From Chloroflexota bacterium (GTDB taxonomy: Bacteria; Chloroflexota; Anaerolineae; Promineifilales; Promineifilaceae), in NCBI GenBank assembly GCA_020628815.1, contig JAHDEN010000002.1, positions 54,407 through 118,406 of the forward strand: DNA of 64,000 nt, given 5' to 3'. Shown here piece by piece: positions 9,912-18,963 of the stretch. Positions within the stretch are counted from its first letter, which is position 1, and every line of letters begins with the position of its first letter. Under the pieces are notes generated by a model that saw only the letters and a list, made by a program, of their open reading frames with translations, had not been told where the DNA came from and made no database searches. The translations under genes and the position numbers were made by a program.

Positions 9912-10990
9912 GTAAAAAGCATCCTTATCAAGGTTTACCTACCTATCAATTTTGGAAAGAAGAGCCAGGTATCGAAAATCCAAATCAGTTTGACCCGGTT
10001 ACTAAAAAATCTTTTTTAATCGACAAAACTGATGCGGTGGTTACTGCAGGATCTTGCTTCGCGCAGCATGTAGCTAGATATCTAAATCGATCTGGCTTTA
10101 ATCATTTCATAGCTGAAACAGCCCATCCCATGTTTTTCCCTGTCATCGCCGAAAAATTTAATTACGGGATGTTTTCCGCTCGGTATGGGAATATTTATAC
10201 GGCACGGCAATTAAAACAGTTGCTGCAAAGGACATATGGTGAGTTTGAGCCCATTGAAATAGGTTGGACAAGTCGTGATGAGAAATCAATCGTCGATCCC
10301 TTCCGGCCGCAAATTCAACCGGGTGGATTTGTATCTGAAAGTGAGCTACTTGCTGATCGTCAATATCATTTTGAATCGATACGAACCGCCATTGAGCAAA
10401 TGGATGTATTTGTTTTCACGTTAGGCTTAACAGAGTGCTGGATCGATCAGCGTGACGGGGCCGTATACCCGTTAGCCCCCGGGGTTGCAGGGGGTGTTTA
10501 CAATCCAGAGAATGTGAAATTCCACAACTTTCAGCATAAAGAAGTAATTGATGATTTGCTGGATGCTTTAAACTACATTCGCGAAAAAAATCCGGCCGTT
10601 AAATTTATCCTGACGGTTTCACCCGTTCCATTAAACGCAACGGCCGAGGATCGTCACGTCTTTGTCTCCACAACTTTATCCAAATCAATTTTAAGAATCG
10701 CTGCAGAAGAAGCCAGCCAGCAATTAAACCAATGCGATTACTTCCCCTCGTATGAAATCATCACCAGCCCGTATAGTCAGGGTAGATACTTTGGACCCGA
10801 TCGCCGAAACGTAAACGAAGCAGGTGTCGCGCATGTCATGCGGCTTTTTCTTAAACATTATGGCGGCGTAGCAACCGTGCAAAATGAATCAGTCGAGAAC
10901 GAGCCGATTCAAGAAGCAAAAACAGAGCTTGAGTTAGAACAACAGGCTTTTGACATCCTATGCGACGAAGAGGCAATTTCAAACCAATGA
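9908..10990 (+). CDS. GSCFA-domain protein
   Basis: AVVTAGSCFAQHVARYLNRSG signature; ATGA start/stop overlap with the upstream gene. Confidence 0.88.
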   Translation: MSKKHPYQGLPTYQFWKEEPGIENPNQFDPVTKKSFLIDKTDAVVTAGSCFAQHVARYLNRSGFNHFIAETAHPMFFPVIAEKFNYGMFSARYGNIYTARQLKQLLQRTYGEFEPIEIGWTSRDEKSIVDPFRPQIQPGGFVSESELLADRQYHFESIRTAIEQMDVFVFTLGLTECWIDQRDGAVYPLAPGVAGGVYNPENVKFHNFQHKEVIDDLLDALNYIREKNPAVKFILTVSPVPLNATAEDRHVFVSTTLSKSILRIAAEEASQQLNQCDYFPSYEIITSPYSQGRYFGPDRRNVNEAGVAHVMRLFLKHYGGVATVQNESVENEPIQEAKTELELEQQAFDILCDEEAISNQ

Positions 10991-12297
10991 GATTTGCGTT
11001 TTGCCTTCCAGATGGGCCAACACTTGGTGGGGTGACCGTGTGGAGCACCGAAATGTGCAACCAACTGTATTCTCAGGGATCAGAGGTTTCACTCATTGAA
11101 CATATCACCTTCAATCCAACCATCAAACTGGATCTGGTAGATGGGGTTAAGCGGGTGAAGGTTGAAAGCCCAACACACGCTGACAGCCCATTTATTCAAG
11201 AAAAAGATGTCAAAGCTTTTGTACACGCATACGAAGGCGAAAAAAGCAGGCTGTTTATCCCGAATTGGGCGAATGGGACCTATGCGGCTTGTGCTCATTT
11301 ATCAAAAACGAACAAATCCAATATGAGGGTTATCGGTTTTGTTCACACAGACGAAGACCTTTACTACGATTGGTTATGCTATTATGAATCGATCATTCAT
11401 CAGTTTGTGTGCGTAAGCCAAGAGATTTTTATCAACCTAAGTCGGTTATTGCCTCATCGGGTAAATGATATGGTTGTAAAACCTTACGCTGTAAAAGTGG
11501 ATAGCCACCTCAATCGCAGTTACTCAGATGCTAATACCCCATTAAAGCTAATTTATGCAGGTCGTATCTCTCAAACACAAAAAAGAATTTTTGATCTTTT
11601 ACCCCTGATTGAGAAACTTGAAGAGAAAAAAGTGAACTACGAATTTAGAATCATTGGTAACGGAATGGAGTTCGAGTCACTTGCCAAAAATCTAAGCAAA
11701 CTTCCGCTAAGTGCACAAAAAAGAGTCTCTCTACAGCCAGGGCTACCGCCTAAACAGATGGCTGAAACATGGCGATCCGCAGATGTCTTTATTTCTGTTT
11801 CAGAATACGAAGGGACTTCTATTGCGATGTTAGAAGCGATGGGGCAAGGCTGCGTTCCGGTGGTGACGACGGTTAGTGGCACTCAAGCGGTGATTTCTGA
11901 TAAAAACAATGGGTTTATGCATGCGGTTGGTCACTTAGACGCGATGGCAGAGACAATTGAATTCTTGGCCCACAACCGGGACAAAGTTGGGCAAACGGGT
12001 AAAAACGCACATCAAACAATCAAAAACCGGTATTCATATCAAGAGTACATAAATTGGTTTTTAACCAATGCTGATTCTTTGTGGCTCAAACCTGATAGAG
12101 AATGGACAAATGAAAAAAATATCATCCCGCCCAAATTAGGGGCGATTAAACAATTGGAATTGATCGATGCCCTTAAAGGTGACCCAAATTCGGCTCGCAT
12201 TCTGGCCCATAAAATTATGCATAAAACACGACTTACCGGCCCGGTCTATTTCGCAAAAGGAATGGTTCAAAGGCTCTTCAACCAAGATTCTCACTGA
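10987..12297 (+). CDS. GT4 glycosyltransferase, paralogue of the C-terminal domain of the 6647-9145 protein
   Basis: The given ORF starts at 10960, but the internal ATG at 10987 overlaps the upstream stop as ATGA and begins the homologous MRFAFCLPDGPTLGGVTVWS; VSEYEGTSIAMLEAMGQGCVPVVT. Confidence 0.85.
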   Translation: MRFAFCLPDGPTLGGVTVWSTEMCNQLYSQGSEVSLIEHITFNPTIKLDLVDGVKRVKVESPTHADSPFIQEKDVKAFVHAYEGEKSRLFIPNWANGTYAACAHLSKTNKSNMRVIGFVHTDEDLYYDWLCYYESIIHQFVCVSQEIFINLSRLLPHRVNDMVVKPYAVKVDSHLNRSYSDANTPLKLIYAGRISQTQKRIFDLLPLIEKLEEKKVNYEFRIIGNGMEFESLAKNLSKLPLSAQKRVSLQPGLPPKQMAETWRSADVFISVSEYEGTSIAMLEAMGQGCVPVVTTVSGTQAVISDKNNGFMHAVGHLDAMAETIEFLAHNRDKVGQTGKNAHQTIKNRYSYQEYINWFLTNADSLWLKPDREWTNEKNIIPPKLGAIKQLELIDALKGDPNSARILAHKIMHKTRLTGPVYFAKGMVQRLFNQDSH

Positions 12298-12299
12298 TT

Positions 12300-13097
12300 A
12301 TGATAAATAATTCCATCATCAAAAACTTGTCTCCCGGCCGTCGAGCGCTTTACATCCGTGATTTGCTTCGCGAGCTTGTAGTTAGGGACATCAAACTAAA
12401 ATACAAACGCTCTATCCTTGGTATGGGCTGGTCGCTTCTAAATCCGATTGCAGAACTGACAGTGTATGCCATTGTATTTGGTAATTTACTACCCTCTCCC
12501 ATCGACAGTTTTCTCGTTTTTTTATTTATCGGCATCTTGGTTTGGAATTGGTTCCAAACGTCAGTCTTAAGTGCAACACGCTCAATTGTTGGAAATCGAG
12601 ATTTAATCAAAAGACCCGGTTTCCCCTCCCCGATCCTTCCCCTTATTTCTGTTACAAGCAACCTAATTCATTTCCTTATCGCGCTCCCGATCTTAATTAT
12701 CGTGTTAATTTACGAGCAGACGCCGATGTCGGCCGCGCTGGCTGCCTTGCCCCTGCTGTTGATTTTACAGTTTGTTTTTACCATGGGGGTATCCTATGTT
12801 CTCGCGACACTCCACGTCACATTTCGTGACATTGAGTACCTGTTGGGCATTCTGCTCCGCCTAATGTTGTTTCTATCCGGAATTTTCTATGATCCTGTCC
12901 CCTTAATCGAAAAAATTCCGGCACTAAATCTCAACCCTATGCTGCATTTTGTTCAAGCTTACAGAACAATTCTCATCGATGGTGAGCTGCCAGAGCTTCT
13001 CCCATTTACGATTTTATCGGCTATTAGTGTGGGGCTTTTGATTTATGGATATTCATTGTTTGTAAATGCTGGCCACAAATATGTTGAAGAGGTCTGA
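12300..13097 (+). CDS. ABC-2 type polysaccharide export permease (Wzm/TagG-like)
   Basis: RELVVRDIKLKYKRSILGMGWSLLNPIAELTVYAIVFG N-terminus and multiple TM helices. Confidence 0.88.
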   Translation: MINNSIIKNLSPGRRALYIRDLLRELVVRDIKLKYKRSILGMGWSLLNPIAELTVYAIVFGNLLPSPIDSFLVFLFIGILVWNWFQTSVLSATRSIVGNRDLIKRPGFPSPILPLISVTSNLIHFLIALPILIIVLIYEQTPMSAALAALPLLLILQFVFTMGVSYVLATLHVTFRDIEYLLGILLRLMLFLSGIFYDPVPLIEKIPALNLNPMLHFVQAYRTILIDGELPELLPFTILSAISVGLLIYGYSLFVNAGHKYVEEV

Positions 13098-13098
13098 G

Positions 13099-13872
13099 AT
13101 GAGCGACGCAATCATTGTAGAAAATTTAGGCAAAAAATTTCGACGATTTCATCAAGATCGGCCGTATACGTTCCAAGAAGCGATTACGAGAGGGTTTAAG
13201 CGAATGCGATCTGTGGATGAGTTTTGGGCTCTTAGAAATGTCAGCTTTTCTATCCCAAAAGGCAAAATGTTGGGGGTTGTGGGGCACAATGGGGCTGGAA
13301 AGTCTACGTTGTTGAGACTGGTGGGCAAACTCGGTCGGCCAGACGAAGGTAAGATCGAGACATCCGGCCGGATGGGGGCCCTCCTGAGCTTGGGAGCAGG
13401 CTTCCACCCGGAGCTAACGGGTAGAGAGAATATTTTTATTAACGGGGTAATTTCGGGCCTATTACGCAGTGAAGTAAAGGGGCAATTTGATTCAATCGTA
13501 GATTTTGCTGAATTAGAAGATTTTATCGACAATCCTCTACATACCTACAGCAACGGAATGCGCATGAGGCTTGGGTTTGCAGTGGCCGCCCACATCCACC
13601 CAGAAATTCTGCTAATTGATGAAGTTTTAGCGGTTGGGGATATGGCTTTCCAAAAGAAATGCCTCAACAGGATCCACAAATTTAGAGAATCTGGGTGCAC
13701 AATTTTGCTTGTTTCACATCAGACTAGCTTTATGGAAGAGTATTGTGACTCTGTCATCTGGTTGAATAAGGGAAACATTCAAGATATGGGAGATCCTCAG
13801 AATGTGATTCATTCATATAACTCTATGATGAGGACAAAAGCAGCATCATACGACCTTGAAAGTGAATATTGA
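13099..13872 (+). CDS. ABC exporter ATP-binding protein (Wzt/TagH-like, no C-terminal carbohydrate-binding domain)
   Basis: Walker A GHNGAGKST, YSNGMRMRLGFAVA signature, LLIDEVLAVGD; ATG 13099 right after the permease stop preferred over ORF start 13066. Confidence 0.88.
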   Translation: MSDAIIVENLGKKFRRFHQDRPYTFQEAITRGFKRMRSVDEFWALRNVSFSIPKGKMLGVVGHNGAGKSTLLRLVGKLGRPDEGKIETSGRMGALLSLGAGFHPELTGRENIFINGVISGLLRSEVKGQFDSIVDFAELEDFIDNPLHTYSNGMRMRLGFAVAAHIHPEILLIDEVLAVGDMAFQKKCLNRIHKFRESGCTILLVSHQTSFMEEYCDSVIWLNKGNIQDMGDPQNVIHSYNSMMRTKAASYDLESEY

Positions 13873-13892
13873 TCCTTTTTGAATAAGAAAAC

Positions 13893-16697
13893 CTACTGAT
13901 CCAGCTTGCTTATGCTTGATGCCCCCATTAACCAAATCGCACCTGATTCATCGATAAGTGCATCTTGAATATCGTTCGTAGCGATCCCTTTTTGCGTATT
14001 AAGCGTCTCCCATTCTTCACGTTTCAAATATGAGATGCCTCTGTCAGTCGCAACCCACGGCCGAAGATCAGCCCCGATCGCTGTCGCTGAAACATTCCCA
14101 ATCTGACCCAGCTGCTGAGTCTGCCAATTAGATCCATCGAGGCGAAATAAAGCCTGATTTGAGACGAACCATAAGGAATCATCAGGAGCCACAATCATGT
14201 CAGTAAATTTCCGGCCGCGTAATTGCAGCACAGGCCAGTCCAATTTCTCCGTCTCAACATCCAGACGCAAGCCGCCATTGTTGTTGGTTGCCCACCAAAT
14301 CGAATCATCGGCCGGATTGATTGCACCCTTAACAACATTTAACTGTTCCCGATGAGGCACCATGCGGCATTCCCCATCTTTAATGCGCGCAACGCCATCC
14401 TGCGTGCCAAGCCACGCAATGTCATCTTGCACAACCACATCTTGCACCTTAGCCGAAGCCAACGTGCTATCGTAAATTAGCCACTGTTCGCTTGTCGGAG
14501 AAGCATTTTCTGGAAACAACCGGGCGATCCGGCCGCCCCAGCCCACAAACCAAAGAGTGCCATCTTTAGCATGGTGAATGGCTGTCATATTCTCAAAATA
14601 CAGTCTCCAATCATCTGGTTCATACAAAAGCTCATCGGCCGCGATCCGGCCGATTTTCCCGAAATAGCTCCCCATCCAAATCCTTTCATCACCGATTACC
14701 GCAAGTGAAACTACTTCATCACGTCGTGGCGCGTTTATCGCCTGATGTCCGTTATTCGGTTCATCGGGATCAAGAATGTTGTGAACAATGTTCCAACGGC
14801 CGTCGACAAATTTTGACGCCCCAAACCGAGAATCTGAATACCCGGCCCAAACATTGCCAGCCTGGTCAAGCGATAACGTCGTGACATCGTTCGTTGAGAG
14901 TCCGTCAGCAATCGTATAAATTTGCCAGCTCCCATCGACGCTCAAACGGCCGACACCATTTGCGCTCGAAACCCACAGTCCAAGCTCATTCGCCACAAAT
15001 CCACGGCTTACATCATCCATTTCTGGCAAAATAAAACGCACAAATTCCCCATCTACCAAATGGAGTAGCTGGTTTTCAGCAACTAACCAAAGGGAGCCGT
15101 TTAATCCGGCCGTCATTCTTTGCACCATGCGGGTGTCATAAAGCTCCCAACTTAAAGAACCTTGATTAAATCGAAACAGCCCTTCTGCCAGCCCGACCCA
15201 GAGCGTTCCATTTGAGTCGGCCACGATTTTGCGGGGGGTGAAATCTGCGGGCAACCCATCATTTAAGTAGCTCCATCGCCCATTGGCGTAAAGCCCTACA
15301 GATTCAGTCCCCAATACCCAGATACCCCCTTCAGCATCTTCTGTTATTGCATACAAATTACCTGCTTGCACACCGGCATTTCGGCATTCAAGCAACTCGA
15401 TTGTTCCATCTGAACTGAGCAAGCGGACCCCATCGGCCGAATATTCACCGGCCAGAGCCAAGCGGCCGTCCCCCGTCTGTTTAACCGCGCTCAAGCCAAA
15501 GATTTCTGTTGTGCGCCATTGGCTACTCGCATCTTGATCAGAAAAGTAAGAAATTCCGGCTGATCCAACAACGGCCACCCCATCATCGGTCTCCACAAGC
15601 TCATTCAAATCTGAATGGGGGAAATCATCAACCCCCACAAGTTGGTTTTCTAAAGGATTGGAACTATCTATCAGCCCATTTTCAGTCGCCAGCCACAATC
15701 TTCCATTTTGATTCACCAAACCATTAATAGATTCGGCATCAATCTGAGTCACACTCAAACCATCGAAGCGGATCGTTTGTGCAGGCTCACCAGAATCAGA
15801 CTCATCACCTTTACCAAAATAAATCCAAACAGAGTTATCTGGCGCTGCCAAAATATCTTTAGCTGGTAAATCTGGAAGTCCATCTAAAACAGTAAAGCGA
15901 TCCCAACTAGATCCATTAAACACACCGATTCCTGACGGGGTTGCTACCCATACTTTTCGATCAGGCGTAATCGTTAACGCAGCTACGTCTGCATTAATGA
16001 CCCCTTCGTTTAGGCCAAAATAGACCCATTGCTCGCCATCAAAATGATAAACTCCCTGACGGCTGCCGATCCAGACAGACTGACCAACCCCTGTGATGCT
16101 TGTGGTATCAATCCGAGTAATATCTAAAAAGGAAAAACGGACCGGCGACCAAGCGTCCCCATCAAAGCGGGCAGCACCGGCCGCCGTTGCTGCCCAAATC
16201 ACCCCATCAGGGGCTGCATAAATATCGCGGATGAGGTTAGAAGGCAGGCCATCTTCTGCCGTAAACCGATCCCATGCCCCCCCATCGTATCTTGCAATAC
16301 CAGAGTCACTTGTTCCGATCCAAATATTTCCATTTCGATCAGCTTCAATCGCAGAGACGTTGACAGAAGGGACACCGTGTTCGGGTAAAAATTTTATTTT
16401 TTCACCAGTGGCTAAATCTTCAACGGATACCCCACCTTCAGTCGCCAGCCATACCAAATCGTTGGTCCAAATCGCGTCATTAACGTTCCTAGTTGATGTC
16501 CAAGTTTGCCACTCACTGCGCACAATCAAGGGCTGAGGAATCCCATCCCATGAAATTCGATTTTGTGAGGGTGGTGCTTGATAAAATGCGGGCAAAGTTG
16601 TGATGGCTAAGTAGCCGATGGCGCCGATACCGCATAAAATCAACAGAATTGAAAACGACCAAAGAACCGGTTTAAGTACAGACCTTTTTGACATCAT
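13893..16697 (-). CDS. Membrane-anchored 'two-component regulator propeller' repeat protein without recognisable output domain
   Basis: Many repeats such as NGLWVSSANGVGRLSVDGSWQIYTIADGLSTNDVTTLSLDQAGNVWAG; N-terminal TM; ends in propeller repeats. Confidence 0.8.
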   Translation of the reverse strand: MMSKRSVLKPVLWSFSILLILCGIGAIGYLAITTLPAFYQAPPSQNRISWDGIPQPLIVRSEWQTWTSTRNVNDAIWTNDLVWLATEGGVSVEDLATGEKIKFLPEHGVPSVNVSAIEADRNGNIWIGTSDSGIARYDGGAWDRFTAEDGLPSNLIRDIYAAPDGVIWAATAAGAARFDGDAWSPVRFSFLDITRIDTTSITGVGQSVWIGSRQGVYHFDGEQWVYFGLNEGVINADVAALTITPDRKVWVATPSGIGVFNGSSWDRFTVLDGLPDLPAKDILAAPDNSVWIYFGKGDESDSGEPAQTIRFDGLSVTQIDAESINGLVNQNGRLWLATENGLIDSSNPLENQLVGVDDFPHSDLNELVETDDGVAVVGSAGISYFSDQDASSQWRTTEIFGLSAVKQTGDGRLALAGEYSADGVRLLSSDGTIELLECRNAGVQAGNLYAITEDAEGGIWVLGTESVGLYANGRWSYLNDGLPADFTPRKIVADSNGTLWVGLAEGLFRFNQGSLSWELYDTRMVQRMTAGLNGSLWLVAENQLLHLVDGEFVRFILPEMDDVSRGFVANELGLWVSSANGVGRLSVDGSWQIYTIADGLSTNDVTTLSLDQAGNVWAGYSDSRFGASKFVDGRWNIVHNILDPDEPNNGHQAINAPRRDEVVSLAVIGDERIWMGSYFGKIGRIAADELLYEPDDWRLYFENMTAIHHAKDGTLWFVGWGGRIARLFPENASPTSEQWLIYDSTLASAKVQDVVVQDDIAWLGTQDGVARIKDGECRMVPHREQLNVVKGAINPADDSIWWATNNNGGLRLDVETEKLDWPVLQLRGRKFTDMIVAPDDSLWFVSNQALFRLDGSNWQTQQLGQIGNVSATAIGADLRPWVATDRGISYLKREEWETLNTQKGIATNDIQDALIDESGAIWLMGASSISKLDQ

Positions 16698-16771
16698 CAG
16701 ATTATGACAGGTAATGCATAGTGTCTGGCTGGATTCTTATCGACCATTTATAGCCAAACAGGAGAAAAAGA

Positions 16772-17374
16772 ATGCCGTGGATTCATGTAAAAACGATTGA
16801 TGAAGCTGAAGGCTTATTAAAAAAGGAGTACACATCTGCAATGAAGCGGGCGGGGCGCATTTGGAACATCGTGTCGATTATGAGCCAAAATCCCCGAACA
16901 ATGAAAACATCTATGGACCTATATGGCTCAATCATGTTTGGCCCGTCTCCTCTGTCTCGCAGCCAGCGGGAAATGCTGGCGGTCGTTGTTTCGGCCGTCA
17001 ATCATTGCGTTTACTGAATCCGGGCACACGCTCACGACCTCCGTGCTGAGGTCGCAAATGATATGGGTTTAACCGACGATGCAGTTGCAGATCAATTTGT
17101 TCATCATATCGCCTCTGACTGGCGACGGGCAACACTCTCAGAAATCGACTCAGCCTTATGCAATTATGCTGAAAAGTTGACGTCACACCCGACAGAAATG
17201 CAGGAGAGCGATGTAGACAACCTTAAAAAGCTTGGCTTAAACGATCAAGCCATCCATGATGCAACTCAGGTCATCTCATATTTTAACTACATTAACCGGA
17301 TAGCAGATGCGCTCGACGTTGAGAAAGAGACGTTTATTCACCCTTGGGAGCAATCAGCCCCCAGTCCACAATAA
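16772..17374 (+). CDS. AhpD-like / peroxidase-related protein, candidate selenoprotein (200 residues including Sec82 encoded by TGA 17015-17017)
   Basis: ORFs 16772-17017 and 17063-17374 are in the same frame, separated only by TGA plus 15 sense codons; joined product LSRSQREMLAVVVSAVNHCVY-U-IRAHAHDLRAEVANDMGL...ISYFNYINRIADALDVE aligns with CxxC AhpD-like proteins; SD AGGAG at 16760-16764. Confidence 0.8.
17035..17054 (+). promoter_or_regulatory. Candidate bacterial SECIS-like hairpin downstream of the TGA at 17015
   Basis: CGACCTC-CGTGCT-GAGGTCG: perfect 7-bp stem, 6-nt apical loop with G at its second position, loop begins 24 nt after the TGA. Confidence 0.6.
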
Positions 17375-17381
17375 TCAAAAA

Positions 17382-17420
17382 GATCCCAAAATGGCATTGC
17401 CTGAATGCTATTTTGGGATC
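17382..17420. terminator. Rho-independent-type hairpin between convergent genes
   Basis: GATCCCAAAATGGCATT-GCCTG-AATGCTATTTTGGGATC, about 17-bp stem with one mismatch/wobble. Confidence 0.6.
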
Positions 17421-17471
17421 TGATTCAACTCAATCACTCAAAGGCTCGGAAAAGTGCTTAAAATCGCGATC

Positions 17472-18767
17472 CTAGGGGTTTAAGCTGCGGGTTGGATTAG
17501 ATGGGTCAAAAAACAAACTTGGGTCAATTTTCCCCTTTCCTGGGGTGATGCCCCAGTACGTTTTGACAGAATAATCCCCAACTGGAACGATGAGCTTTTG
17601 GGCTTTGTTGGCGATATCTTCAAAATTACCGCCCAAATACCATAGGCCCGCGCCTAAAATCTCAGGGTGTGCGTTGTATAAACTGTTCACCCATTCAATA
17701 TCTTCCATCGAGTTCTCAACATCGGGGATACTTGTAGCCGCCCAGCCCCATTCTGTGATCAACGTTGTAGGCCGATCAATGCCTTTATTGTCTAACAACT
17801 CGTACAAAAACTGGAACCGGCCGACTAAGTATGGGTAACTGCGAGAAATAGAGTCGTTCACAAAGCTATATTCGTGCAAAGCTACAGCAACATTTTCAGG
17901 ATGCTGTGCGGCAAATCTAAAGTAGTCAAGCATTGCGTCACTTTCCCAATGCTCAACCTCAGGCTCCCCGGCCGACCATGAGAATGCAGCCACTTTACGG
18001 CCGTCTTCAACCGCTAATTTAGCGACTTCCAAACTATAAATGGCCAGCCACTCACTTCTGTTTTTGTCCGGCTCGTTAATCGTCTCCATCCAAACTTTTG
18101 TGTAATCTAACTCAGGTGGCCAAGCAGACACATGACGTTCGTAGTGGATCCGAGCCTCGTCGATTGGATCGTTGTCATAGTTAGGCAGTTCAAATCCCCC
18201 ACCATGTTTGCGGTAGACCATAATGTGTTCCACACCGCTCACTTTCCCTAGCTCTTGAACTTCAAAGATGGGGCCCGCATCGTCGACCGATTTAATAAAA
18301 ATCGGCACTCCGGCCGCATCAACTTGTTTAAAGTAATCGCTGATTCCATCTCGATTCCCGCCTGATCCGGTATGAAATCCAACCTTGTTGTAACCTAAAA
18401 CCAAGCCTTCTTGCTCTAGGTCAGCAGCGGCCGAGTCAAAATCAACCTGCGTTGTGTTTGTGAATAATACAGGCACCGGCAGTGGGTCAGGCAGCTCAGG
18501 GATCGTACTAAATTCATTTAGCACAATCGGCACAAACAAGGTTGTAGTTATTGAACTTGTGGGTGAAGGGGTCGCTGTAACTGTAGGTGTAATTGTGACA
18601 GTCGGCGTTATTGTAACTGTTGGTGAAATCACAGCAGTTGCAGTTGGGTCGGGGGTTAGTTGTGCTTTTTCGTATGCAGCAGCAGGGCCAGCACTAGAAA
18701 AAAACTGGCTTACAAATAGCAGACTCAAAACAAAAATAGATCCTAGGATTAATAGCTTTTCTCTCAT
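17472..18767 (-). CDS. Secreted TIM-barrel glycoside-hydrolase-like protein with a TP-rich linker
   Basis: N-terminal hydrophobic segment, PTVTITPTVTITPTVTATPSPTSS linker, putative acid motifs TINEPDKNRSEW and ITEWGWAATS. Confidence 0.6.
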   Translation of the reverse strand: MREKLLILGSIFVLSLLFVSQFFSSAGPAAAYEKAQLTPDPTATAVISPTVTITPTVTITPTVTATPSPTSSITTTLFVPIVLNEFSTIPELPDPLPVPVLFTNTTQVDFDSAAADLEQEGLVLGYNKVGFHTGSGGNRDGISDYFKQVDAAGVPIFIKSVDDAGPIFEVQELGKVSGVEHIMVYRKHGGGFELPNYDNDPIDEARIHYERHVSAWPPELDYTKVWMETINEPDKNRSEWLAIYSLEVAKLAVEDGRKVAAFSWSAGEPEVEHWESDAMLDYFRFAAQHPENVAVALHEYSFVNDSISRSYPYLVGRFQFLYELLDNKGIDRPTTLITEWGWAATSIPDVENSMEDIEWVNSLYNAHPEILGAGLWYLGGNFEDIANKAQKLIVPVGDYSVKTYWGITPGKGKIDPSLFFDPSNPTRSLNP

Positions 18768-18911
18768 AGCCTTCGAGTTTCGCAGAAAGCAACCCTCTAT
18801 GCCGTAAATCTAGCCTTAACTTAACCTAAAATTCACCCTTTTTCCCAGAGGTAGGTCCCAATTTTTCATTGTAATTAGCTATATACGAATTTTTTAGTTA
18901 TAGAACAAAAA

Positions 18912-18945
18912 AAGGGTGATGAGTTCTAAATACACCATCACCCTT
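18912..18945 (-). terminator. Terminator hairpin downstream of the TelA-like gene
   Basis: AAGGGTGATG...CATCACCCTT 10-bp stem; A-run at 18907-18913 gives a U-tail on the minus strand. Confidence 0.6.
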
Positions 18946-18963
18946 CGAGGTTTTTGTGATTGA

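Noticed and set aside
11637-11882. Paired antisense ORFs opposite both GT4 domains (8509-8751 and 11637-11882) with similar sequence
   Set aside because: Similarity simply reflects the homologous GT4 sequences on the coding strand.
16772-17374. Pseudogene / nonsense mutation interpretation of the split AhpD-like gene
   Set aside because: Not excluded, but less likely: the stop is TGA exactly at the redox Cys, the downstream frame is intact and family-like, and a SECIS-like hairpin follows at correct spacing.
18541-18650. Tandem repeat as a CRISPR or VNTR locus
   Set aside because: Short in-frame coding repeat for a TP-rich linker; no spacer structure. No CRISPR-like array seen in the window.
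18454-18807. Val/Gly-rich antisense ORF opposite the TP-rich linker
   Set aside because: Reverse translation of the PTVTITP repeat DNA; no independent coding evidence.
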